A stretch of 64,000 nucleotides of DNA, from the NCBI GenBank assembly GCA_027919835.1, contig JANVFP010000006.1:124001-188000 (forward strand). Direction: 5' to 3'. How positions within the stretch are numbered: the stretch's first letter is position 1; every line of letters begins with the position of its first letter. The notes below the pieces were generated by a model. The model was not told the DNA's origin. It worked only from the letters and a program-made list of their open reading frames with translations, and made no database searches. This stretch comes from Lentinula raphanica. Lineage: Eukaryota; Basidiomycota; Agaricomycetes; Agaricales; Omphalotaceae. Positions 23,901 to 33,947 of this stretch are shown here, piece after piece. A program made the position numbers and the translations under genes.

Positions 23901-25270
23901 CTGTCCAAAGACGCCAGTATCACTTGAAGAAAGAGCACCCAAGTCTGCGAGGAGATCATGTTGCCTATTCGAATTGACCATTCGCTCGTGTTTATGCTGT
24001 AGAGAACGAGTAAGATCTGTTATGCGTCAGATCAGGTAACAACACCGTTGCATACGACTCACCAAACGTGTACGCAAAGTACATGCCTTTGGAGAACTCC
24101 CTTATACATTCTCTCAGTATTTTATCTTCAAGCTGGGAATGTTTCTCCTCTGCAGTGTCAGGCGGAGGCGCAGTAGCACTTAGTATGCTCTCAATGACCT
24201 CTTCAGGATCCTCTTCCTCATCCATTGCATGAAGTGACAGAGTCAAAGGCTTCAAACCTCTCTTTTCGGGTCCGGGAAGTTCCTCATCAGGAGATGTCGG
24301 AAACAGAGAACCTCGTTTAGAAAGTCTGCTCCAAAAAGATAGCCTGGAGGCGAGAACTTTCGCAATCGGTGCAGATGGGTTCTGTGCATCAGCAACCGAA
24401 GGAGTCGAAGAACCTGAGAGGGATAATTCGGATGTAGAATCAGAGGGAGATTGAATACTGGATTGGTCAGAATCGAAGTTTAATGTGGCTGAGTATGATG
24501 TGGTCTTGTTTCTGATGACCTCAGGCTCAAAGAATTGGAGGCGTGGAGATGGTGCTGAGATGGTAGATGATCCGTCTTTGTCTGTGATTGTATTCTCTGG
24601 GGATGAAGATATGGTGTCTATAGTGATACTTGATTGAAGTTTGGGCCGGGAAAGAGCATTTCGGGCAACGAGAGTATTCACATGCATGCGAGCCTTGTCC
24701 TCGGATAGTAGAGGGATAGCAGAAACACTCTTGACGCTATACACCGCGTGTTCGTGTTTCAAGACTTGGCAGGATAATGAGCAAAATCAATGAGGCATAA
24801 GTAACGAGCAGAGCTTACGATGACCGACGTTCTCTGTTGCTGTAATGACCAGAACATATGAAGCTGTGTTCGCGCATGGATGTCAAAAGCAGCACAGGGA
24901 GGATCGCGAATATCTGACCAGAGAACAGTTCCAGGATTCCGACAATTCCATATACAACTATGGCTTCTTTCCACTCATACATGTCGCTTGTGTCTCCTGG
25001 CATTTCTTCGACATCACTACTCTTTCCCCAAGCAATCCTGACATAGCCGGTTCGATTATCGGATTCGGCAAGATTAGGTCTTAGTAAAAGCCCATCTCTG
25101 GTGACTAACAGAGCAATGGAGTCATATGGATATGGGTGAGGAATTGGCGGAATGATATCCTTGCGTTGTAGACCAGTCGTGTGAGCAGATGTAGTCGTTA
25201 CAGCTTGCGCAGTCGGTGGTGATGGGAGAGCTGTAGGGTTGACCTTGGTTTTGGAGAAGAACCGTTTCAT
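20956..25270 (-). CDS. SAC/hSac2 phosphoinositide phosphatase, 17 exons, about 1146 aa
   Basis: Seventeen exons join in frame: 24919-25270, 24819-24863, 24063-24764, 23559-24016, 23461-23509, 23268-23401, 23078-23214, 22866-23019, 22703-22805, 22606-22642, 22532-22553, 22457-22470, 22349-22405, 22011-22293, 21934-21957, 21804-21879 and 20956-21749. SAC-domain landmarks appear in order: DLTRSLQ, the RRSRDRAGLRYQRRG segment, IRGSIPLFW, the catalytic CIDCLDRT (CX5R-T, near residue 668) and WANNGDAISQ. An hSac2-type domain follows (ALYIVSYDYTLEKV, VPLGDIIGI), then a Ser/Pro-rich tail. The closest described architecture is the Sac2/INPP5F group, which hydrolyses phosphoinositides on endosomal and secretory membranes. 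A further in-frame stretch upstream starts only with TTG, so the ATG at 25270 is taken. Exons of 14 and 22 nt are unusually small. Confidence 0.92.
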
Positions 25271-26699
25271 GAACGAGACTGACGGTGAGCCGGAACTCAA
25301 CCGAAGTGGTGATACGCGTTGCCTCTATCAATGAATCGGAGGATAAGCACGGCGTGAGATTGAGATTAGTTCAGGCGCTTATCGGGCTCGATAGCGATGT
25401 TGGTGGGGTAAATTAAAATAAATAATTATTTCCTAAAAAGGAAGGAGGAGAAAGAAAGAAAGAGAAAAGCGAGAGCTATACTCAATTTTCTACTAAGGTT
25501 GCTACATCTACAGCTCACTACTACTGCAAGGTGTGATACAAACTGGTAGTTGACTGCTGAACCAAGTGTAGTGCCGTCGACATTACTCACAAAGAATTCA
25601 TCTCGAAATTCCATATTTGGAATGGTATTTCTCGGATACTGAGGTATCCGGTTAGCCGCTTTTTGCCGAGGTTGGATAGCATTCCCAAAATGGAATAAAT
25701 CAGAGTTTTTTTTCTAAGCGCCGCTGCGCGGCGGCTGCAGTGAGGACTGCTCAGCTCGAGAACCATGAAAGTTAGTCCATTTTATATGCATGTTGTCTTA
25801 CAGCAGATCATTCATTGTCTTTTTGAGAGGCTGATAATGTCTTGAGCTGTGTGAGACTGAGCACTGAGGACTCTCTCAACTTGGGGAGATGGAGACTGAA
25901 CAAGAAAGATCTTGAGGGTGGCATGTATTTAACAAAGAGATGGGAGCTAGTATGGTGTAGTTGGATAGCAATTTCAGCAGAAGATGAGCTCATACAAGGT
26001 AGAGTAGATGCATAGTCAAGTATATTCTGCAACTGTGGTCAAATGGTGGCAAGTGCACGCAGCAGCTCGAAGCGCCGCAATGCGGCAGCTCGGAAAACAC
26101 AGCACCGTGGGAAGGGCCTTCCATGTATGTGGTGATTACTTAATATTTCGCTATCCGCTATCGCTATTTCCCACCAGCATCAGTATCGAGCCCTTATCGC
26201 CTTATCGCAACTTACAAGCACTGCCGTTTACTAGTTTCTGGCATTGAAGGTACCTCCTCTTCACTCAGATACAAGTTCACCTAAGTCATCATGAACCATG
26301 TTGAGTCGCAACACGTCTCATTGCGACAAGATGGAGAAGATTTTAATGATTTAGAGTATGTCGGACGAGCTCATACAATCTGCACAGTGATATACGCTGA
26401 TATGGAAGTTTTAGGGAGTCTTGATTTGCGATCTCGAAGTACGCGCTGTAAGTATACCGAACAATAACTTTACTATTGTAACAGATCAGCAGACCTTTTC
26501 CCCCTTCACCCTTACACGCGCACACCCAAACTTTCCTCCGTTGCCCTGAATTCAATGTACCAGGTTATCTGCCACTCTTGAAACTGTTCCATCTCTCTTG
26601 CCCACCCTCTCTAGAATCTCACTGCTGCCGTCGAACAACTCCAACGTTCCAAGACTGGTCAGCAGTTAACATCATCACATCTTTCTGAAGAAGAGGGCA
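25271..26699. other. Gene-poor stretch with two related GC-rich hairpins
   Basis: No convincing gene. Two short hairpins share the arms GCCGC/GCGGC with a 3-nt loop, at 25720-25732 and 26074-26086, and both lie near the word CAGCTCG. Their similarity suggests a common mobile or duplicated origin, but they are too small to classify. Confidence 0.4.
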
Positions 26700-27158
26700 T
26701 CAGCGCCTTGACATCCTTGAAGATATTGAGCTTACTTTCTTGTCCCCAATAGTCACAGATTCACCGCTCTTGATCATAGAGTGAATTGTGAATATGGTGT
26801 CGCTAGCTTCTCGAGCCGGATTGACTGTGCCCGAACCTATGCAGTGGTCTGTGGGACTTGTGGGTTTTGGATCATCTCCTATGCAAACCTCGAATCCGAA
26901 TGATCCATCGGCCTTTCGTGAAGAAATCCTAGCCTGGAACCCAGGGCTCGTAAGGCCATCGTGCTCGACATGTTTGAAACTCCGACGCAATGCCAGGTGC
27001 TGCCGGTCAATCAATCTCACGTAACTGATATGACTCTCATACTGACTCTGAGTCTTTTTGCCAATTTCTTCACTTACATCAAGCTTAATAAATACAGGAA
27101 ACTGTGTGAACACAAGCCAGTCTCTGAGCACAAGACTCCCATGACATTCTGGGTACAT
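26700..27158 (-). pseudogene. Possible relic of a small-protein family (FKHVEHDGLTSP)
   Basis: Open frame of 152 codons on the minus strand without a recognisable signal-peptide exon upstream. Its segment RSFKHVEHDGLTSPGFQARI is closely similar to KYFKYVEHGDLRSPWYQALF, encoded on the opposite strand at about 27,440-27,510. The two DNA segments are thus arms of an inverted duplication, and their shared coding frame suggests both derive from one gene. It cannot be told whether this copy is still expressed. Confidence 0.35.
26935..27022. repeat. Left arm of an imperfect inverted duplication
   Basis: The reverse complement of this segment aligns with 27,425-27,512: both contain ATGTCGAGCACG, GAGCCC and TTCCAGGC/TACCAGGC in the same relative positions. 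The arms are separated by about 400 bp. The right arm overlaps the 3' coding end of the secreted PPPY protein. Confidence 0.65.
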
Positions 27159-27424
27159 TCCTTGCAGGAAACATCAATTTGGCCACCCAGAACACTCAGC
27201 TCGGGCCGCTCAGCCAGATCGTACAGATGTCACTATGTCAGATTTGCATGGCTTTTACAACTCTTGCAAGTGAAGGGACTCCAAGAGAGAGCTGACAGGA
27301 GAGTCTGTCATGAAGCTGATTCATCAGCATATAAACTCAAGACAGAGCACATATACAAGTCTTACAAGTTGAAGAAAAGAGAATCAACGAGCGCGAGCGT
27401 GCTATTGCATCAAATTCTCACAGG

Positions 27425-27512
27425 CCGGCATCAAGCGGCAGTGTCAAAATATTTCAAATATGTCGAGCACGGGGATCTCAGGAGCCCTTGGTACCAGGCA
27501 TTATTCAAGAAC
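27425..27512. repeat. Right arm of the inverted duplication
   Basis: Inverted partner of 26,935-27,022. On the + strand it encodes FKYVEHGDLRSPWYQALF; on the minus strand the same bases encode the last residues of the PPPY secreted protein (AWYQGLLRSPCSTYLKYFD). One DNA segment is therefore used or preserved as coding-like sequence on both strands. Confidence 0.65.
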
Positions 27513-27964
27513 GACTTTTCTTCTTGAACTATTGCGGCTAGCCAGGCTAAAGAAATCCCAGTTGGCCCCTGGACAAATTTGAAATCTTCTGGGAAACCCC
27601 AGTCAGCCCCCTTTTGTGACGCAGTCCACCGTATCCCTGCTTCAGCATACTTGTACATCCCAGTGTTAGGGCCAAACCCGTGAAAGTGGGAGAGTTTGAC
27701 GTATTGGACTTGCACTGGCCTCGCCGGCCCATTGTCGTAAGGGGGCGGGGAATTGTAGGGGGGCGGGGCATCGTAGGGGGGCGGGGCATCATCGTGGTCG
27801 GCGGGCAAGGCTGGGACATTCTGATATCAACATACGGAGCGAAGATTAGAAAACGCACTTCAAGGCACACATGAAAAGATAGTACATACAACAGGCATGG
27901 CCCAAGTTGAGACCATCAAAAGACCCAGGCCGACAGAAAGTATATTGATCGGATTGGATCGCAT
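27431..27964 (-). CDS. Small secreted protein with PPPY repeats, 154 aa
   Basis: Two exons, 27890-27964 and 27431-27820, joined by a canonical intron at phase 0. Exon 1 is a signal peptide (NILSVGLGLLMVSTWAMPV). The mature N-terminus has three near-identical PPPY units (DAPPPYDAPPPYNSPPPYD) encoded by a short GC-rich tandem repeat at about 27,735-27,790. The rest is a compact, aromatic-rich domain (YVKLSHFHGFGP, then IRWTASQKGADWGFP). PPxY is the WW-domain binding motif, but in a secreted protein that role is doubtful. The last 20 or so residues come from the antisense of an inverted duplication arm. No family was recognised; secretion is the only supported property. Confidence 0.7.
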
Positions 27965-28289
27965 GTCAAAGGCTATCGGTACAGTTCGGAGGTGGCAAGA
28001 ACAGGCAAGAACTGCTTGAACAGGTTATTTTATTTCAAGTTGATTTGAGCTCGACTATGGGAACAATACCAAGTTGAACTCACGATGATAAGCTGAAGGG
28101 AAGTTGACGGAAAAACTTGTGTGACGATGAAGTCGAGAATAGTGAAAGGAGAGTTCGAGAGAAATTCAGAAAGCTGATGCAAGTCAGAATTGAGGGTTTC
28201 CTTGACCAGCAAGGATTTGAGTTGCTCGAGGTTGACGTGGTAGTTGCACTGCAAGTATTGGAGGGGGGGTTTCAAAGGAAATCGCTCAA

Positions 28290-28299
28290 TTTATATATC
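28290..28299 (-). promoter_or_regulatory. TATA box upstream of the PPPY secreted protein
   Basis: GATATATAAA on the minus strand. The region between it and the start codon at 27964 contains a GTGAGT donor (about 28,086) and an AG just before the ATG (CGATAG), so the transcript probably has a spliced 5' leader. Confidence 0.45.
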
Positions 28300-28970
28300 A
28301 AGTCGGACTGCTCCGGCGGCTCACAATGCTAATCGACGTTGGATTCCCTGAACTCCCGATACTCAGCGCATCAAATAAGATCAAATACCAGCAAATACCT
28401 CAGATGTATGTAGTAGATACTTGGTAGATACTGAAGGATCAGTGATGAATCGATGACTGCTGATAATGGCTGTTCAGGAATTAGGTGTCCGGCGGAAGGA
28501 GGCTTTACTTCGTAATCCACTTCTTGCTATGTGGAGGCACAAGTTCCTCTCATCCAGCAAACCTGCCGACTCGATTGTCGTTGACTCTGCCATGGTAGCT
28601 GTAGTATGTACTGCAAATGTGGGAATGTTTCGAACGAGATTGAACTCAGTCGATACGTGTCGGTGTCAGGTGAAGCAGTCCTGTCGCGGATAATAGCGGA
28701 TAATGGGGCCTGATAGAATGATCATGGAGTATGTATGTACTTACAAATTACCAGCATGCAATGCCATTCCCAACAGTGAAGAGAAGTGAAGAGATCAAAT
28801 GCCTCAAATGTTTTATCTGTTCGGTGCCAGTCGGCGAGGGCGCATTCAACACTCGTACTCAGATTTCACTCTTCGATATGTGAAGTCCACCTACATACCA
28901 CCCTGGCAACTAGAATCGTTCGTATATTGCATTGCACAAATGGCATTGAATAAGACCCGAGAAATCTGAA
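28300..28970. other. Intergenic region without a recognisable gene
   Basis: Only short, unsupported reading frames on either strand. It lies between the promoter of the PPPY protein and the proteasome fragment. Confidence 0.4.
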
Positions 28971-28974
28971 CTTG

Positions 28975-29120
28975 TACAGCAACAGGAGTTCTTTCAAATG
29001 GCGCGTCACTGTCCATTTGAAAGAACTATTGACGTTCCAGGACGATCGCGATGCCATTTGGAGATGTCGTATATGCCCTGCGAAGGAGAATCCAACCAGT
29101 CGAACTACAACGCAGATACT
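28975..29120 (-). pseudogene. 3' fragment of the proteasome beta5 gene
   Basis: The block at 29,035-29,120 (CCAGGACGATCG, ATGCCATTTGGAGAT, AAGGAGAATCCAACCAGTCG) follows step by step the last-exon/intron region of the intact gene at 29,570-29,655 (CCAGGACCATCG, ATGCAACTTGGAGAT, AAGGAGACTTCAATCAGTCG). The preceding GAGTTCTTTCAA resembles the intact CAGTTCTTTCAA. The fragment stops before exon 5, is too short to encode anything and lies about 450 bp from the parent, so it is a local partial duplicate. Confidence 0.7.
28988..29026. repeat. Perfect 14-bp inverted repeat (fold-back)
   Basis: GTTCTTTCAAATGG and its exact reverse complement flank an 11-nt loop. The left arm resembles the 3' coding end of the proteasome gene, so the hairpin probably formed during the fold-back duplication that made the neighbouring fragment rather than as a terminator. 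Confidence 0.85.
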
Positions 29121-29487
29121 TCTACAGCATCAAGGGAATATTGAGCAGGCGGTTGAGGCCAAACTTGGGGCTGGTGTTGTGCTTGATCCTCGTCGGAGCG
29201 AGGTCAACCAACCTTAGTTTATTCCGCCTTGCCATTGCCCAAGAGCTCTACAGTACCGTTTGCTGAGCCCACGCTGCTAGACACTGCTTCACTTCACTGG
29301 TCGTGTAGCTAGGTTGTCATGTTTTCCCTCGATTCGCGAATTCTGATCCCGAGGCCGCCTCTCTCAGGAAAGTCTAGTATGTCAAGCTTGAGCCAACGAT
29401 TACACCGAATATTGTCACTTCCATTTATCCCGACTCTTTCTGAAGATGAAACATCGCACGAATGAGATTTGACATTTATTGAGCAAT

Positions 29488-30695
29488 CTAGGCTTGTGCA
29501 ACGACATGAGGAGCACCAGCAGTTCTTTCAATACGGACATCGTAGCCATATCCAGCGCCAGGTGTTTCCCCAGGACCATCGTAATGCAACTTGGAGATAT
29601 CGTAGTTTCCTGAAAAAGGAGACTTCAATCAGTCGACTTGAACGCAACTCCATCAGAGTCATACCGATGAATTTCCATCCGTCTTCCTTGACATGATAGA
29701 GATTACATGTGTTACCGGAAAACGCATCTCGATGACCTGCAGCGTAAATACTTCGTCTACCCAATTCTTGAGCTTCCTCATCGGTCAAGTCCCAGTGGTA
29801 TCCTTGGTCAAGGACACCATAGGCGAACGTGCTTCCTGAACCCACAGAAAATATATCTCCTTTGAGGCGAGTGCCATCCGAGTCAACGTAAAAGACGGCG
29901 GGACCCTGATGCGAGAAGTTCATGTACGATGAATCTGGAGAGAAGGCATTTTTGACGTACCGTTTTATCCCAGCCACAGATCATTGTTCCCTGAATCGAG
30001 AAGAATGATTAGAACATACTGGTAATACTGATCCAAGAAGATGGCATACCATGCTAAGTCCCATGCCTTTATAACTATACACTAGATTGCTCAAATATTT
30101 GCTGGCGGCGGATACAGAAATCCGTTCACGATTCCGTAGCTCGTGGAGGCGGCAGTGGATTCCCAGGTAAGTCTCCCAATACTGGCAGTCAGCAGCTCCT
30201 CCAGCCATCGTACCCAGCAGATACGGGTTGATTTCAATGACTTTCTTCACGGTTCCAGATGCTGATGGATCGAAATGAGATACTGTATCATAGTTTTTCG
30301 TGCATCATATAGCTCACCAACATAGCTTCCTGCTGTTGCTCGCGAGTCCACCGCTACGATGACGCCTCCCTGGAATCTGAATGCAAGTGTAGTTGTTCCA
30401 TGTTGTATTTTGATTCGACAGTTGGGATCCGCAAAGTCATCGGTATGGAGCCTTAAGAATGCAGATGGCTAGGAGTATCTGATTAGTAGAGCCTTATCAG
30501 CCACAACACGTACAGCAGCCCACTCACGTCTGGTACAGAGGGGACAGTGAAGTTGGGTACACCCTTTGCTAAACTGCCAAAACCAGCTTCGGAGCCCCAA
30601 GCCGAGTCCGCAAATTCATCATCCTCAAAAGACTGAACTTTCTTGAGCTCGCTGAGAGGGCCAGTTGTTGAAAATCGATTTGCTATAGAGTTCAT
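29488..30695 (-). CDS. PRE2: 20S proteasome subunit beta type-5 (307 aa)
   Basis: Six exons: 30528-30695, 30318-30468, 30050-30261, 29961-29990, 29665-29905 and 29488-29610 (the last may begin at 29609). The propeptide is followed by the autocatalytic site [13 protein letters not shown], whose threonine becomes the N-terminal nucleophile. The conserved [13 protein letters not shown] with downstream TMAGGAADC, the ICGWDKTGP loop and [12 protein letters not shown] are all present. Beta5 carries the chymotrypsin-like activity of the core particle. Length matches other fungal Pre2 proteins given a propeptide of about 80 residues. The gene is divergently arranged with the membrane-protein gene at 31,197 across about 500 bp. 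A fragment of its 3' end lies downstream at 28,975-29,120. Confidence 0.96.
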
Positions 30696-31196
30696 GGTTG
30701 GGAGAATGAAAGAGGTCAATCGCAGACGCGTCACCGCGTTTATGAGATTTGTAAGCATCAAATAAGCGCCCAAAACTCCCACCCCCCTATCTTTTGCATT
30801 TCAATCCCAGAACAGCCTCTCAGCAGTCGTGATGTTTTTCTTTGAGCTCAGATCTCACCCGTAGCTACATCCTGCGACAGACAGAAACCAGTGGATAAAT
30901 TTAACAGCACAACATCGCAAGCGATGGATATGAGTTGGTTTGGTGCGTGTTTGCGTAGGCGTAGCAACGAGTATTGCAACCCACGGATGTACCCGTCGCT
31001 CAAAACCGTTTGGTCGGGGGAACTCACCACAGATATGTTACTGTATGTAACATCAAAGGCGCCAAGGCTTCAACTTCGCTTCTTCATTCCACTTCCACCA
31101 TCTTCTTTCTCACCTTTCTTCTCTTTCTGAGCGTGCTCCAGGTCGGGTATCGTCTCCGTTGTCCTTCTTCTTTCTCAGTTCTCAGTTCGTAACCCG

Positions 31197-31975
31197 ATGG
31201 TCTTGATTCGAAGTCGCAAATTTTTGGGATGCCTGGCGCTGGGTACTGGGGTCTGGATCCTCGCCCTTGTGAGCCTGATGCTGGGAGTCTCTGGTTCAGT
31301 TATCGGTTGGTTGGAAATAGTGTTGCTAGGTAAGTATCGGTCAATAACTTTTGGCTGGTTTCAGTCATTCACAATGCATACAGGTACACATCCATTACCT
31401 TTGGAGGATAAGGTCTTCCTGTTCATTCGGACGATCATTCTTTCTCTACTGGTTCTTCTTTCGTTGATAGGGTATGTTCTTCAACTTCAAGGCAACATGA
31501 TCGACCTCATCCTGAGTTTCGTTTAGTCTTGTTGTTGGGCTGTCCAAGCGTCCAGGACTCGCCTTCATATACACCAAGATGGTGGCTAGTCATTATATGC
31601 TTCTCCTTCTCGCATTAGCCTCAACATTGGTGTTGACTCTGCGAACTGTCAGTAACGACACTGTTGACCAATGCATAAACGGATCCTCCAGCCGCATCAT
31701 CATTGAATTCTGCTCTCCTGGATGGTCTCTGGTGCAAGGCGCATTGGTCTGCATTGCAGGTACATCCGTGGTAGTCCAGTCTTGTGAGTTCACAGGCGAT
31801 GTTACATTCCTTCTCCACTCATTAATGGAACATTGTAGATGCGTTTGTAATGGCTGGTAACCTCGCGTATCGCTTGGACTTGGAAATGGCTGTGGTCTTT
31901 CCGGATTCTGCTAGTTTCCGAAGCGACAAGTTCCATCCACTCGAAAACAAGCCCTCGTTCTTGGCACAAGCGTGA
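31197..31975 (+). CDS. Predicted four-span membrane protein, 204 aa
   Basis: Exons 31197-31329, 31384-31471, 31527-31783 and 31839-31975 join in frame to 204 aa. Four hydrophobic segments are evident: around residues 12-35 (WILALVSLMLGVSG), 54-76 (IILSLLVLLSLIGLVVGL), 88-104 (MLLLLALASTLVLTL) and 143-165 (ALVCIAGTSVVVQSYAFVMAG). A loop between the third and fourth segments has cysteines and an NGSS glycosylation site. The C-terminal tail is hydrophilic. The N-terminus is basic, suggesting a cytosolic start. The layout resembles tetraspan or MARVEL-like fungal membrane proteins, but no signature was recognised. Confidence 0.75.
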
Positions 31976-32146
31976 AAATAGGAAAGCTTGTACTAAGTTG
32001 TTTCCTCAAAATTTCTCATTGCTCGGACACTGTATTTTACATAGTTAACCCGTCCCAGAGATGTTTCAGTCGGAGAATTCAGTTGTATCGTTTGGAGATA
32101 GCATGGCTTGAGAAATAGCAAGTATTTCTTGAATGAAATATGAACT

Positions 32147-32815
32147 TTATGATGGGACGAAAGGTCTAAAGTATTTGTCAAAGTAGGCTATAGGTATTCC
32201 CTCTCGTACACCATCCTCAATGACTCGGTGCATCCGAGGAATATATTCTTGCCTGATCTTTCCATCTGTTACATGATTTCGATCCATGTATACGAGCGTC
32301 TCAACGGTGTCGCCAATCTTCAAAACGTCAACATCACCATGAGCGACAACTTCGACCATGATACCAAAAACTTTCTGATAGATTTCTGGAGAGCCTTCAT
32401 AGCGGTCGAGATTGGCTTCATCACGAGCATTGAGCTGGTAGATCTACATAAAGAATTGTATAGTGGTAATGCAGAGCCTGAATTAGTTGGTCGCGATGTG
32501 GATCATGAGAAGAAAGGAATCACGAATCCGTAGACCATATCGCCTTTGTCTTCTTCCGAGCGAATGAGATTTGCTACGCCTCTTTCGTTGATGAACCACC
32601 GCCTAAGGAAATCAGGTCAGTCTATGATCACAAGCTATAACCGGTTCAAACCGTACCAGTTCCTTAGTATTCCAACCCCGGCAAGCTTGGATTCAGGGCA
32701 TCGCCGTTCCATTTGCTCTCTCCACATGTTACTTCCATAGCTGAAATTCAGAGTCAGAGACGTACTGATCATGAGAGTCATCAAAATCAACCTGTAAGGC
32801 TAATTTAGCGCCCAT
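32147..32815 (-). CDS. Gamma-glutamylcyclotransferase-like protein
   Basis: Exons 32524-32602, 32657-32740 and 32147-32443 are secure; a first exon at 32766-32815 is provisional. GGCT-family landmarks are YGSNMW at the substrate loop, RRCPESKLAGVGILRNWRW, ERGVANLI, DMVYGFIYQLNARDEANLD, and RYEG with the catalytic glutamate. These enzymes release 5-oxoproline from gamma-glutamyl peptides and take part in glutathione turnover. The exon 1-exon 2 intron would be only 25 nt, below the normal minimum, so the true N-terminus may differ. The gene diverges from SNU13 with about 105 bp between start codons. Confidence 0.8.
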
Positions 32816-32920
32816 AGTGGTTTTTGAGGGCGCCTATTTTTTCACCACTTTTCATTAGACCAAGGATCATCTAACGTGAGGTCTAGCAACGGTCACTAAT
32901 CTTATATTTCCACAAAAAAT

Positions 32921-33467
32921 ATGGCTGAAGAACGAGCAAGAACCTTTCCCCTTGCTGATGCGGATTTGACGAACACGGTGCGGTCTATACACTCTTGGTG
33001 ATCTATCTACTGAGCGGTAAAATTCTATGAAAGTTTAGATCCTCGACCTTGTGCAGCAGGCGGTACAGTATAAGCAGTTGAAAAAGGGAGCCAACGAAGG
33101 TGCGTTTTCATGTTGCAGTGCAAAGACCAGGCTCATAAAATGAATTTAGCTACGAAGACCCTCAATCGAGGTGTCGCCGAATTCATCATTCTCACTGCCG
33201 ACACAGAACCTCTCGAGATTCTCCTTCATCTTCCCCTTCTATGTGAAGAAAAAGTACACATCTTTTCATCCACTTCTATGTGTAGTTCGTTGACAAACTT
33301 GTCCACAGAACGTACCCTACGTCTTCCTTCCTTCCAAGGCAGCATTAGGGCGTGCATGCAATGTTACGCGTCCTGTCATTGCTGTAAGCATCACGACCGG
33401 GGACTCCAGAGAGCTGTCCAATCAGATCAACACAGTAAAATTGGCCATCGAAAAACTTTTGATATGA
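32921..33467 (+). CDS. SNU13: Snu13/15.5K RNA-binding protein (126 aa)
   Basis: Exons 32921-32977, 33039-33099, 33150-33253 and 33309-33467 encode 126 aa, the same length as yeast Snu13. The L7Ae-family K-turn binding region is clear: [15 protein letters not shown], then [33 protein letters not shown] and [16 protein letters not shown]. The protein binds kink-turns in U4 snRNA and box C/D snoRNAs and so serves both splicing and rRNA modification. It shares a short divergent promoter with the GGCT-like gene. Confidence 0.97.
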
Positions 33468-33947
33468 TAGTCGTGTCCAGGTTATCAATGGGGTTGAGCA
33501 AAATGCGACCGGCCTCACGATCATAGCCGCACATTTGAAGCATACCAAGCCAAAACTCTAGGGCGCTGTCCTTGGGTGTTTTTTAGGGTACACATTTATA
33601 GTAGTGACCTGGGAATACAATTTCCGTGCCTCAGCGTATCAGATATCTTGAACGTCGAGATGAAGCAGATGCTGGCGATAACGACTTTCTCATAACTGAG
33701 ACTACCCATAGAGTTGAAACATGATTAAAATCTCAATGTTTACTGAACCTACACCTCCGCTGAGCCTGAGGTTGACCATCTTTCATTGTGGTATGTGGGC
33801 CGCAGTGTAGCCCCTGATCGTGAGTCTAGTGGCTATGTTAGGTGATCAAGTGACCTACTGCTGACTAACCATTTTAATTGCCTCTCCGACCTCTGAGCAA
33901 ACTACTCAGTCTACGACCTTCTCCTTCTCCTACCATCATCTTGAATC

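Noticed and set aside
25271..25300. N-terminal extension of the SAC phosphatase beginning at 25300
   Set aside because: The extension starts with TTG, not ATG. The first ATG in frame is at 25270.
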